Source: Nematostella vectensis (taxonomy: Eukaryota; Cnidaria; Anthozoa; Actiniaria; Edwardsiidae). Taken from it: a DNA stretch of 64,000 nt. Below, piece by piece: positions 23,078-34,135 of this stretch. Made by a program: the position numbers and the translations under genes. A model generated the notes under the pieces. That model was not told where the DNA came from. It searched no databases and was given only the letters and a program-made list of their open reading frames with translations. The stretch is taken from the NCBI RefSeq assembly GCF_932526225.1, contig NC_064044.1, forward strand, positions 8,482,801 to 8,546,800, given 5' to 3'. Position 1 is the stretch's first letter. Every line of letters starts with the position of its first letter.

Positions 23078-24015
23078 TTAAACAATTCCTACTTTCTTTA
23101 TTTACATAGCAACATACGCCCATACATGCCGTAAATTGAAAGATAATTACTCTAATCTCACGAAACAGTGTTTTTCGAGTGTAGCAGAATAACTTAAATG
23201 ACATTCTGAACATTCTCCACTAATCATTTCCATTCCAGAATGCTAGGAAAAAAAGCGGCATAAGAATGCCTATTCCCAATCTCCCTTAGGAAATCCTGGA
23301 CACGCACATGGCTGATATAGAATAGACAGACGGGACCAGACATATAGGTTTTAGATACAGCCAGCTATAATGTCTTGATTCCAGGCAAAAAAACGATTAC
23401 TTTTCCCTGTTTTCCCATAATGATAAACTATTCAACCTTTATAATATTATTATTCAACATCTGTCGGAAGTTAAACTTTTCTCTAATTAACTCCATGGTA
23501 GCTCTAACTGTTTCCTTGATAACTTCAAACATCAATTAAACAAACAAAAGATAACAGTTTCGAAATTAAATTCGAATGATCTTCATAAATAAATGATTAA
23601 GTTTGCTATAACTTTTTCTGTTACTCTCACTGGCTCCATAGTTACAACTCCTCTGTGAACCACGCTCAAGGCAGCAAAAAGGTAAGAAAGGTTTTGCGAT
23701 ATTTAACCAAGTTAATCTTCTTTTTAGAAGTCAGAACATTCTAGAAGGGGTTGTTTATCGATTAGATATTATTTTCATTACTTTTTTGTCACCTTGTTTC
23801 TGTCACAGCCCATAACGTTTAGGAACTCTGAATAAATTTAAGTGGGATTTTTACAAGGCAAATTGTTTGGACCCTTAAAACAAGCTGGTAGTAGTTTAAA
23901 GTTCGTTCCCGATATTCGTTTAGTTATTCTCTACTATGTATATTTTTTATTTTTTTTCAAGCAGTAATTGTTTTTTTCTATCAATAACCCATAACAGAAC
24001 TGTTGGTAAATACAG

Positions 24016-25440
24016 TACTGACGGAAAGTAATGCAAAAGAAATGTGCCGAAGTTCGCTGAATTACCTCAAGCACATCCGAAAACACACGAATTTCATCAA
24101 ATTTCGGCATGGCCGAAATTCTTTTGTTTCACACGCCCCCGATCTTCGGCGATTTTCGCCTTAGCAACGATTTTAAGGCAAACGTATTCTAGCCGAATTT
24201 CTCCGTGTTTCACCTTCCCAAATTTCGGATGGGCTAATGTGTACAGCAGAAAATCCAAAGAATGTACAGATACTAAATGTTGGTTGGCAGAGCGACACAG
24301 AGTTTTAAACACGTAATCACTTGCGAATACCGTTGTTGTTGTATATTTGCGGGTATATTTCTCACAGGACTGAACACTCCATGACACGTCTTTTTCTAAT
24401 TCTCAGGGGCCGTCACTAACACGGATACTTTTGAATCCGTGATAGTGTGGACACGACCCCTCAGTTGTCGACCCCGAAAGCCGCGCGACTCCGTCACGTT
24501 CGCAGAATAAACATGGAGTCGTTTGATTCGTAAAAAAAGCTCCAAAGCACCAGCGCGAAATACGGTTCAAGCAAAACAAACATTAATTCGAATCAAATAG
24601 AGATCCCTGTAAAAAACTGTATTCGTTCACGGGGAAATGTCATAAGTTTCTCAAAGAGCGTGATTCGAAGGTCGCGACATAGGGTGACGCGACATAACCA
24701 TAAAAATTGCCCGCCGGGGTCTTTCCCGCGAGTTCATAAAATATCAAGTCGCGTTTTGCAAATATGATCGAGCTGTATGATAGCTTTTAGACTAGGGGAA
24801 ACCAAAATACTTTAGACTAACATTACATAATTGTTATCATAAAGTTTTAAAACAGCGAGATGAATGTTAAGATCTTGAGATGTGTGATATTTCCAGGACT
24901 ACGCAACAGCGACATGCTTTCCGCGGTCACATTACACATGGTAAACATCAAACTCCGAACAATTTTCATACGAGGGAAATCTATTTTCCATGCTTAAGGT
25001 TTTATAAATTTCCTAATTTAACAACTTACGTCGCATGTGTTGTTCGATGATCGTGTGGGAGCTTCGATAATGAAGCTAACATTACTGTAACGATACGAAA
25101 AAGTAAATTTTCCAATGCTTAAAAGTTTTTAGACTTTTCTAAACCTAGCATCGTCTGGCCTGTGTTAAGTTAAATTTACTTGCGCAAATCGTGTGTTTGA
25201 TGATCGCATGTGTCTGTTCTCCTAAATAACATAGAGCCTCCGTAATGCTGGACGTGGTGTACAGATTAAGAGCTCACTTCAAACGAAAATCGAAAACAAT
25301 AGCCCTAAAACTTCGCAGAAATTCGGATGCCGAAATTTCGGCTGGTTTAAACAGCAGAAAATACCGGAACCGAACTTTGGCGAAAACACCTGAACTTTCG
25401 GGTTGAAAACAAAAGGCCGTAATTCGGTGATATTCGGCCA
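24016..25440. other. 1.4-kb segment present at locus C but absent at gene A
   Basis: The flanks match 7210-7250 near gene A (reversed), but this interior does not. Near both ends CCGAAATT/AATTTCGG-type motifs recur (for example CATGGCCGAAATTC and CCGAAATTTCGGCTGG). I found no clean terminal inverted repeat or target duplication and no coding domain. It could be an insertion at C or a deletion at A. Confidence 0.5.
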
Positions 25441-26109
25441 ATTTCTTTATCAGCAAAAAGGAATTTCTGTTTTGTTTGACATTTTTGATGAAAAGTATTT
25501 TTTATATCAAAGTGTTTTTGGACTCGAAAGCGATGAGTATTTACTTTTCATTTCATTTCTATAAAAGCCTTTTTCTTATTGGACCAATTTTTTACTCGTC
25601 TATCAATCCTTAATTCTTTCCCAGCTATTATGGTCTATTATGAGTTTTCTGGTGAACAAACAAATAAAAAAAACCACTCATTTTCCTGTATGCGCTGAGG
25701 CTGTCACCATATTGTATAATGCATATATGGACAAGTCGAAAAGATGGCTCAATAAGACAAAAACAGCTTTTTGGCGGAAAAACAAATCGCATTTACATAA
25801 TGCACGAACACGCTAAATGTTTTTACATAATAAAACAATCGTAATAAAAATAAAACAAGCGAGTACTTCCACCTGTTCACTAATTATTCCCAGATAAATC
25901 ACGATAAGTAAATAAAAAAAATTAGTTTTAAAGAGTTATAGTTGGTGTTCGACAAGAATTTTTTAACGTTTGCTCGACAAAATCATTCGTGATCTCGTTG
26001 TTTAACTAGCGCGTGATGCAAATAATAACAATGGCAGAGGGCATGTACGCATATCATAGTCCTGAAAACATCGTTATAGCTTTCCCGAATCAGCCGATTG
26101 AGTAGATGT

Positions 26110-26917
26110 GTAACAACGACAGTAGGCTGTAGTGGGGTCGGTACAGGTACCGGGCTTTACTTCGCTGTTACAAACTGAAGGTTTACAAGATCTAACTGCG
26201 GCTTCTACCGCACCCCTTATATATGGTCCTACAACGGCGTCCATTAGGTAATCCGACACTGACAGCTATGGAAAGCTTTTAGCTCTGTTTAGATAAGGCT
26301 TCAGCCAATGGGAATGAACTACCCCCCCCCCCCCCCCTATGGGTATGTCGGTTTGTTACCCTTGGGCTACCGTGACTTACGTAATATTTACATGTTGCTA
26401 CTAACTACGGTTGTCACACACTAACTGCTAGCTGTGCTAGTGCGCATGGCAAGGTACACACATGAATATAATGATTGACAAGATTCCAATCATTTTTGCA
26501 CTCAAAATCTTAAACCGTACTAAATCCTAATTTCGTCGACGGCCAGGTCTGAATCCTACACAGGGCAAACCCTGTGTGAACTCAGACCTAACTTTTCTTC
26601 TTCGTTAAGAAGCGCGAACCGAGAATTTGCGGCCAAATTCCGATTGTCAAATACCCCTGCAAAAGGGTCGCGCAACTCCTACTTTTCCACTGGGTTAAGG
26701 GTCAACTTCTTATTTTTCGCTATCCTATTTCATAGCAACGGCTAAAGTTACTTTGTTGATATAACTTGCTTAAACAAACAGACGCCTTTTAGTTGAATAA
26801 ACAAAACATACTTATAATGGTCCTTAACTTCAGAAAGGTCGGTTTAATTAAAGTAAGATATTTAGTTGTCAAAGATAACGTTAATCTATATTTCGTTATT
26901 TTCCTCCGTGACAGATG
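26110..26917. other. 0.8-kb segment present at locus C but absent at gene A
   Basis: The flanks match 6590-6650 (reversed). The interior contains a run of 17 Cs near 26325, a hairpin at 26546-26590, and a minus-strand open frame (26074-26259) whose translation has spaced cysteines (CKPSVCNSEVKPGTC then YCRC). That frame runs into the duplicated flank. No start or partner exon can be supported. Confidence 0.45.
26546..26590. repeat. Short imperfect hairpin
   Basis: AGGTCTGAATCCTACACAGG is followed by its near complement ending CAGACCT, with a CAAA-like loop between ACACAGGG and CCCTGTGT. It lies inside the 26110-26917 insertion. Confidence 0.7.
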
Positions 26918-27091
26918 GTTTTTCCCAGTTCGTATTTTGCCAATGACAAAATGGCGGTTGAAAGACAAACACGTTTAGTGAAACAGACATGCATCTTCAA
27001 ATGCTTTTTGTTGAAGCTATTGAGGTTGTCGCTCTATCTGTCTTATTACTAACTCATAGTTAACTCATAGTTTGTTTAAGATTAAGTAAAA

Positions 27092-29089
27092 ATGCAGGAC
27101 CACTCGCGAAATTGTGCCCGCGCTGTGTTACTGTTTGTCGTCGCTTTCTTCAACGTGCAAGCCATACAAAGGGATGATAACAGCCACAATGGAGTATTCG
27201 TGGAAATTGACGGTTAGAAAGCTAGAACCTTTCAAAATAGTTTATTTATAACTTGGTTTCTCTTTCTATTTTGTTATCCCTTCTCTAGGTCTCTTCGTCT
27301 CTCTCTTTCTTTCTTTTCTTTAATTTTTCCTTCTTTTTAAACATTTATTTTCATCGTCTACTACTACTTCTTCTTCGTTTTCATTATTTTTACATTGTCC
27401 CTCCTATTTAACCTCTTTTTATCTTCTTTTTCCTTTATTTTCATTCTTTTTTCTCTTTTTCTCACAGTTTATTTTTTACCTCTTCCTTCGTTTTCTATTT
27501 TTTCCGTCTACATTACTTTCTTTATTTTTACATATTTTCTTCTTTTTTTTTCATTTCTTCTTCTTTTGCTTCTTCTTCTTCGGTCTCCATATTTCTTCTC
27601 ATTCTTGTTCTTCTTGTTCTTCTTCTTTCTTCTTCTTTTTCTTTTTCTTCTTCTTCTTCTTCTTCTTCTTCTTCTTCTTCTTCTTCTTCTTCTTCTTCTT
27701 CTTCTTCTCACTCTTCTTCTTCTTCTTCTTCTTCTTCTTCTTCTTCTTCTTCTTCTTCTTCTTCTTCTTCTTCTTCTTCTTCTTCTTCTTCTTCTTCTTT
27801 CTTCTTCTTCTTCTTCTTCTTCTTCTTCTTCTTCTTCTTCTTCTTCTTCTTCTTCTTCTTCTTCTTCTTCTTCTTCTTCTTCTTCTTCTTCTTCTTCTTC
27901 TTCTTCTTCTCTTTCGGTCTCCATATTTCTTCTCATTCTTCTTCTTCTTGTTCTTCTTCTTTCTTCTTCTTCTTCTTCTTCTTCTTCTTCTTCTTCTTCT
28001 TCTTCTTCTTCTTCTTCTTCTTCTTCTTCTTCTTCTTCTTCTTCTTCTTCTTCTTCTTCTTCTTCTTCTTCTTCTTCTTCTTCTTCTTCTTTTTCGGTCT
28101 CCTTCTTTCTTCTCCTTCTTCTTGTCCTGGTCCTGGTCCTGGTCAAAACAACTTTTTCTGTTTCGTCTAATTTCTCTTTTTTATTTTCCGCTTTTGTTTC
28201 TTCTTCTTCTGCTGCTTCTTCTTCTTTCTTCTTTTTCCTCTTCTCCTTACGGTTTTCCCATCTCATTGGAACAAAACAACTTTTTTTCTGATCTGAGGAT
28301 ATAACCTTCTAGGTAACACACTTGTTAACCACGTGATAGAAAGTTTTATCCGTGACGGCATCCATGCAATGCGGGCAAGGTTGCCTTGGAAACCCCAGCT
28401 GCCGTTGGTACAATATACGCCATGACACTGTCTGTGAGCTTTTAAATACGACAAAGAAGAGCGCTAAAGAATATTTGATGAAACACTCTGGAAGCAATCA
28501 CTACCACGACCCAGAGGTATGAGTCAAAATTAAATGTTTTGGGCTCAGTTTGTCACAAAATCCCAACATATATCAAAGGGCACAATTTCATAAAATGTTA
28601 AATAATAGGATGAAATAATAGATAAACAACTAGTGAACAAGAAGAAGTTGACCAACAAAGCAGCAAATCCGTCGCGTCGACTCGACACACCACACGTCTC
28701 GCGCTGGTCCTGGTCAAAACAACTTTTTCTGTTTCGTCTATTTTCTCTTTTTTATTTTCCGCTTTTGTTTTTTCTTCTTCTTTCTACTTCTTCATTTCCT
28801 TCTTTTTTCCTCTTCTTCTCCTCACGGTTTTCCCATCTCATTGGAACAAAACAACTTTTTCCTGACCTGCGGATGTAACCTTCTAGGTCACGCACTTGTT
28901 AACCACGTGATAGAAAGTTGCTCCGTGACGTCACCCATGCAATGCGGGCAAGGTTGCCTTGGAAACCCCAGCTGCCGTTGGTACAATATACGCCATGACA
29001 CTGTCTGTGAGCTTTTAAATACGACAAAGAAGAGCGCTAAAGAATATTTGATGAAACACTCTGGAAGCAATCACTACCACGACCCTGAG
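27092..29089 (+). pseudogene. Locus C: truncated apple/fibrinogen paralogue
   Basis: Exon 1 (27092-27212) encodes MQDHSRNCARAVLLFVVAFF then NVQA, nearly identical to the signal-peptide exons of genes A and B. It ends in phase 1 at a GTTAG donor. Two apple exons follow. The first (28313-28516) is 204 nt, not 203, because of one extra base just after the GTGATAGAAAG block, so its frame is lost. The second (28887-29089) is intact, encodes the VTSPMQCGQGCLGNPSCRWY apple core and ends at GTATGAG. No fibrinogen-like exon is found on the plus strand downstream. I read this as a partial or decaying copy. It could still give a short secreted apple-only protein if the first apple exon is skipped and a terminal exon exists that I have not seen. 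Confidence 0.82.
27641..28091. repeat. TTC trinucleotide tract in intron 1 of locus C
   Basis: About 450 bp of TTC on the plus (sense) strand, interrupted by a unit like TCGGTCTCCATATTTCTTCT that occurs twice (about 27581 and 27914). It corresponds to the tracts in intron 1 of genes A and B. Confidence 0.96.
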
Positions 29090-29281
29090 GTATGAGTTAA
29101 AATTAAATGTTTTGGGCTCAGTTTGTCACAAAATCCCAACATATATCAAAGGGCACAATTTCATAAAATGTTAAATAATAGGATGAAATAATAGATGAAC
29201 AACAACTAGTGAACAAGAAGAAGTTGACCACCAAAGCAGCAAATCCGTCGTGTCGACTCGACACACCACACGTCTCGCCGT
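28131..29281. repeat. Tandem duplication of about 575 bp including the apple exon
   Basis: The block starting GGTCCTGGTCAAAACAACTT at about 28131 recurs at about 28705. Both copies carry an apple exon and end with a GTCGACTCGACACACCACAC block (about 28676 and 29252). The first copy's exon has the frameshift; the second does not. Confidence 0.88.
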
Positions 29282-29292
29282 TGTATATTTAA

Positions 29293-29538
29293 AGCCGCAT
29301 TGTCACCAGTTTACTTCCGGAGGTCCGACGGAAACCTCAATCGTTAAAAGACAAAAGAATCTATTAGAATCCGAGATATTAAACAGGCCATCCGCTCTAA
29401 ATTATCAATCACATCCTCAAAGAAACTTCCACTAAACACACTGCTTTCAATATTTTGAAATATTTTTCGCGTTTTCGGTTAAAAACCATTTGAGATTGTT
29501 ACGTAATCGACCGGAAGTAAACTGGTGACAATGCGGCT
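29293..29538. mobile_element. TTAA-type MITE, copy 2
   Basis: It is about 90 percent similar by eye to 22831-23077 with the same terminal inverted repeats. TTAA is intact on the left (29289-29292) and degraded to TTCAA on the right. No coding capacity is present. Confidence 0.88.
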
Positions 29539-29646
29539 TCAATTGCACAGACGAAGCATGCACCTGTGTCGGTTGTTTTATTTTAGCTGTTAAATGGCTT
29601 TATTCATTATGAATATCCCGGCATACAAATTATCTGCAGCAATAAT

Positions 29647-29896
29647 CAGGCCCGTACCCAGGATTTTACTTTTGGGGGGGGGGGGGGGGGGGAAGTGGAC
29701 CTAATTTTTCCGGAGGGGAGGGGGGTAGGGAGTTCTCTAATAAAAATCTGACCACCTTCGAAAAAAAAGGTTTTTTCATGCCTTTGCAGTATCTTCACGG
29801 GACGTTTATTGCCGGATTTTGCTACATACTACAAATATCACGTTTATTGAGAACCGAAAGTGGACCTTCGGTCCGTACCCCCTTGGGTACGGGCCT
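29647..29896. mobile_element. MITE with CAGGCCCGTACCCAGG ends
   Basis: Terminal inverted repeats CAGGCCCGTACCCAGG and CTTGGGTACGGGCCT enclose about 220 bp that includes a run of about 20 Gs. No target duplication is clear. Confidence 0.75.
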
Positions 29897-30082
29897 TATG
29901 ATACATAACGAGTTCATGCGAAACCTGGGACTTAATTGGACCAAATTCGACGATTAACGGTTACAGTGACTTGTATAAAAGAATTGTGTTTTGCGATCCA
30001 AACATCCCCATAATCGGGATCATTTTGAAACAAAAAATAAATAAACAAACAAATTAGGAATTGTCCGTTTATAACAACGTTT

Positions 30083-30830
30083 CTAACAGGGCAAAAAGCT
30101 GTATTTGGGGCCTGGGGCCTGTCCTCCTCGTGCCGTGTGGCACATAGGGCCTTCACAGTGCTTTTCCACTTTTCCCTGTCTGCTGCTTTTGACCGCACCT
30201 CGTCCCAGTTCCTCCACCCCGCCTCGCCTCTCTCCCTTTCCACAGTCCTTCGCCATGTTGTTTTGGGTCTTCCCTGTTTCCTTCTGCCTTCTGGTGTCCA
30301 AGTTAATGCTATGCTGCAGTCATTTTCTCTTCCTTGTCTCATGACTCTCCGCTAATCCATGGTTTGTTCTTCTTTCGTGGCTTACCTAAAACTGTCTCTG
30401 CAACTTCCAAGAGTGCCTTTTTCATTATAGTATTTTTGGACATGAGGATCCCTACTCCCTCTCTATGGATGTTATCTTCTCTTCCAGAATAAACCATCGT
30501 CTCGCCATCTCTCAGCTGCATTTTCCCTTGGCCTGTCCAGTGAGTTTCACTGATTCCCATGATGTCGATGTCTCTCTTGCCCATTTCCCTCGCTGCTTGG
30601 GCAACATTGCCGCTACTGTATAATGTCCTGACATTCCAATTACCTATTCTCATTGCATGTTTTGGGTGGACCAATGGTTAAGTCAGCCCAGGGGCGTCCG
30701 GATGGCTTTGGCCTCTGTGCGTCATTCAATCTCTTTCATGAGATGCAGCCACGGAGTAAAATACTCCCGCCGACATAGCTCTAGAGGTCATTGGGACACA
30801 CAAACACCCTCACCACGATAAGGTGGCGAT
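30083..30830 (-). mobile_element. Internally deleted LINE copy
   Basis: On the minus strand, 30674-30400 encodes an APE endonuclease start (MRIGNWNVRTLYSSGNV, then ISETHWTGQGKM). From about 30310 it passes straight to a LINE C-terminal block (LTWTPEGRRKQGRPKTTWRR). The catalytic half of the endonuclease and all of RT are missing. It resembles the 18262-21449 element in type, but the sequence is clearly a different family member. The region up to about 30830 appears to be its 5' untranslated part. Confidence 0.82.
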
Positions 30831-31049
30831 CCCATTGAGGATGAAAAAACTGTATTTAAGCGCCATAAAAATAATATACATTTTATATGACGCCGATACC
30901 CTGTGGTTTTTGGTCGAAATTTTAATTGCCAGTTTTTGGCATGTCCCGACAAAGGGATTTTTGAGGACTTTTTTTCTGTTAACTAGCTAACTTTACTGGT
31001 TCGTATGCCGTTGAAAAAATTATATTGCAATTAGTTCCAACTGGAACCA

Positions 31050-32090
31050 AAGAATGACTGGACTTTTGCTAAGGGAGATCGGGAATAAGCATTCTTTGGG
31101 CGCTTTCTCCTAGCATTCTGGAATGGGAATGGTTAGTGGAGAATGTTCAGAATGGCATTAGGTAGCAGAATGGGTGGAATGGCCTTCATTCCATTCTGTA
31201 ATGGGAACGCGGGATAAACGAACGCGCACTTTTTCTATTCTAATCATTCTTATTCCGGAATCACGAGGAAAAAAACGCGCCCATAGATAGAAGAATAACA
31301 TTATTTGAGGATCATTCAATAAGAAATGGCTTTTTTGCGGCCCAAAACCTTATCTGGTGTAATTCTAGGTTGTTTCATGATTGTTAATTAGACCGACCAA
31401 CAGTTGTTTAAAAAATAATCTCGAAAAACACTGTTTCGAGAGATTAAAGTAATTGTCTTTCAATTTACGGCATGTGTTGCTATGTAAATAAAGAAAGTAG
31501 GAATTTTATAAGTTTTTTGCGAGAAAAGCATTCACAGCGGTGGTTCAAGGTGGGAGATTTGAGAATAAAAATAATGCCCCGTGCAAACAGCATTGAAATC
31601 TGTCATCATTGTTGATAAAACCGCACTGTTTGGTCAATTCGAGATGTTCCGTAGAACCAAACATAAATGGTTATTATTAGATGAGAACAAATTGGTGGTC
31701 AGGTTTCTTTCGTTTCGTGATTTAGCGGTTATCAGAGGATGTTGAGAGGTCGGGGGGTGTTGAGTTGAAGAAACACACGGTGCATGACGGTCAGGATGCA
31801 GTTTGAGGGGTCGGAATTCGCTTGACGTTTGGCAGAATTTACGCAATATCTTGCAATTTTTTCAAACATCTTGCACGTAGCGTTTTTATGACTGTTTTAT
31901 TTGTTCATATACTCGTTGTAAATTATTTAGTTTCCTTTTTGGTTGTTTCCTGTTCAATACGACGACATTTTTGTTTCGTAAAATCCAAAACGGCGGACGA
32001 CACTGATGAACTCGATAGATCATTTCATGAAATGAATGAAGGATGGTCTGAATGTTCTGACACTTATTTGAACTCAAATCGCTCTGTCTG
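31050..32090. repeat. Third copy of the gene A distal upstream block
   Basis: This matches 7960-9075 in direct orientation, with shared blocks such as GCTAAGGGAGATCGGGAATA, CGTTCCCATT-type stretches and GTTTCCTGTTCAATACGACG. It carries small indels but no gene. Confidence 0.82.
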
Positions 32091-32708
32091 GATTGTATTC
32101 ATCACAAATATCTACTTTAGATATATAGTTCGAGCACCGGGCTCGGTTTTTAAGAGACCGGAAAAACTCGGGCTCGGATTCTGAAATTTGACAAAAGTCT
32201 CGGGCTCGGATTCTGAAACGCGGGTCTCGGCGCCTCGGCAGGTCTCGAATTAACCCATCGATACTCCTTGTTTGGATTGCGCACATGAACAGTTCGACGT
32301 CTAATTAAGTTTCGGCACGACAGAATTGCGTTCGGCACGGCACTAAGCGCGGCTGCACCAATCGTGTTGCACGGCAAAAGCACGACACCGATTCAAACGT
32401 CAATTTCAATGTATGGCTTTCAGTTAATGAATACGACTACCTTCGCAACCATCCCGTGAGAGCATTTGAGAAAAGTGAAAGTTTTGTTTCCGAGGCTGAG
32501 GTATTCATTTACCATTTTCTTGAATTTTAAGAAAATTCTGGTAAACATTTGTCAAACATTAAGGTATTTTTATTAAAAAGGAGCACTCATAGCAACAGGA
32601 TTTATCACAGGGCAGGCGCATACACAGAAAGGTACGCAGGGTGCGCGCGCACCTAACCTTTGCGGCCAAAAAGTGGGTCAATTCTTATATGCTTTTTCTA
32701 TATAATTC
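32091..32708. other. Spacer with a short GGCTCGG repeat
   Basis: About 32135-32220 repeats CTCGGGCTCGGATTCTGAAA twice. Nothing else is recognised. Confidence 0.5.
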
Positions 32709-32859
32709 CAGGGGCTCATAAGTAGGGGCAATCAACTTCCCCATATTCTGGTACTATATAGTTGTCACGGCGTTTCCTAGGATCAGGCTATTTTTAGACG
32801 CTCGGATGAGCCAATCAGATGACAGGGCGGAAAAATTGACTTTGTCTTAAACACGAAGG

Positions 32860-32880
32860 CGCGGTATAAAAGGGCCTAAG
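32860..32880 (+). promoter_or_regulatory. TATA box in the left terminal repeat, facing inward
   Basis: GCGCGGTATAAAAGGGCC matches a consensus TATA box in a GC-rich setting. The same motif lies in the right repeat on the opposite strand, so both face into the element. Promoter activity is inferred. Confidence 0.6.
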
Positions 32881-33965
32881 CCCCGCCCCCATTTTCCAAA
32901 TGGAGAGAAATTCCAATATAGCGGCCATTCCCGTTACGAGCCCAGTCAAGAAAGAATGCCCCCAAATCTAATGGTTTGATATCAAACGAATAAATTATTT
33001 CCCAAATGAAAGAAAAGATATGTTTGATTTGTACTTCAAGCCTTTCTTGGCAGTGAGAAATGCATATTTGTCTTCGAATTCGTACATTTACGGCGCGATT
33101 TCAAATCTCCCGCCTTTTCCTTTGACGCCATTTTTGTTTTGCTTGCCTTCCCGACCCTCCTAGGGAAGCTTTTGGTGAGCTTGGGCCCGCAATGACCAAA
33201 GTTATTGTTTAGCAGTCTATCCTAAGGGATTATGCGTGCAACGGGGTGCAAGCAGAGCTAAATTTTGCCATCTTAGCGTGTTTAGAAAACATGTTTTGTT
33301 GAGCGATTTTGCCTCATCTCTTCGGACTTTTCTTGGCCCGTAGCATTCGTATTTCAATTAGACATTCGGTGAAATAATGAAGAGCATTGTACTCTGGAAA
33401 GAAGCACCTAAAATGGGGAGAAGAGGAAAGGAAGACAGGAAGAAAAGACAGTGTAGAAAATAGTCTGTGTTTGTGTAAGTTCTGTACTGAAATAACACAC
33501 AACAAAGTAGGACATTAGAACTAAACATAAGCAGCAAACATCAGGTATAAAGTCAAGATACATCACATATATTTTATTATGTATAAGTCACTTTACAGCT
33601 GTAGTGTAAGAGGACACTTCAGTAAAACTTATTCTAGTGAAACCATTAATTTTTCTACTTGTTGCTGCAACAAGTGTAAAACAAAAATGCAAAGTTTGCC
33701 TATCTGCTGTTGTACATCTGTTTAAGAATTAACCAAAAATCTAGTGTTTTGACATTTACCTGAGCAGGAAGAAAATTTGGTGTAGTGGGTAGGACAGGGA
33801 ATGTTGAACCCCCAGTTGACTTCTACTTTAATGAGAAAGTCAATTTGTCTTTATTATCTTTTTACCAAATTTAATAGTTGATCAATACATGTTACCATGA
33901 TCAGGCTTCGGCAACTAACCCAAGTTTCAGTTTTTTTTAAAAGGGTATTATATTTACCTGATGCA

Positions 33966-34135
33966 TTAGTTATCGGGTATTTACCCGATATTTATTATCG
34001 GGTACTCACCCGACGATTTATCGGGTAATTTACCCGATATTAATTATCGGGTTTTTACCCGATGTTTTGTATCTACCCGATTACCGGGTACGCGTTGGTT
34101 TTCTTATCGGGTATTTTCATTTACCCGTTGTTTTA
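33966..34135. repeat. Cluster of small palindromes with TATCGGGTA/TACCCGATA core
   Basis: At least four short hairpins in succession use TATCGGGTA or a close variant paired with TACCCGATA, with loops of a few bases. The spacing varies. No function is known to me. Confidence 0.85.

Larger units (their letters stand above)
22691..27091. repeat. Inverted copy of the gene A upstream block, upstream of locus C
   Basis: This stretch is largely the reverse complement of 6454-8500, with matching landmarks at 23100-24010, 25440-26110 and 26918-27091. Relative to A it contains extra DNA: a TTAA-flanked MITE at 22831-23077, about 1.4 kb at 24016-25440 and about 0.8 kb at 26110-26917. Locus C and gene A therefore sit head to head as an inverted duplication about 20 kb apart. 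Confidence 0.82.

Noticed and set aside
27395-28304. Long frames rich in Leu/Ser (plus) and Glu/Arg (minus)
   Set aside because: They come from the TTC tract in intron 1 of locus C.
32898-32971. A 23-codon frame downstream of the left TATA box
   Set aside because: It is too short, lacks a splice donor before its stop and has no recognisable similarity.
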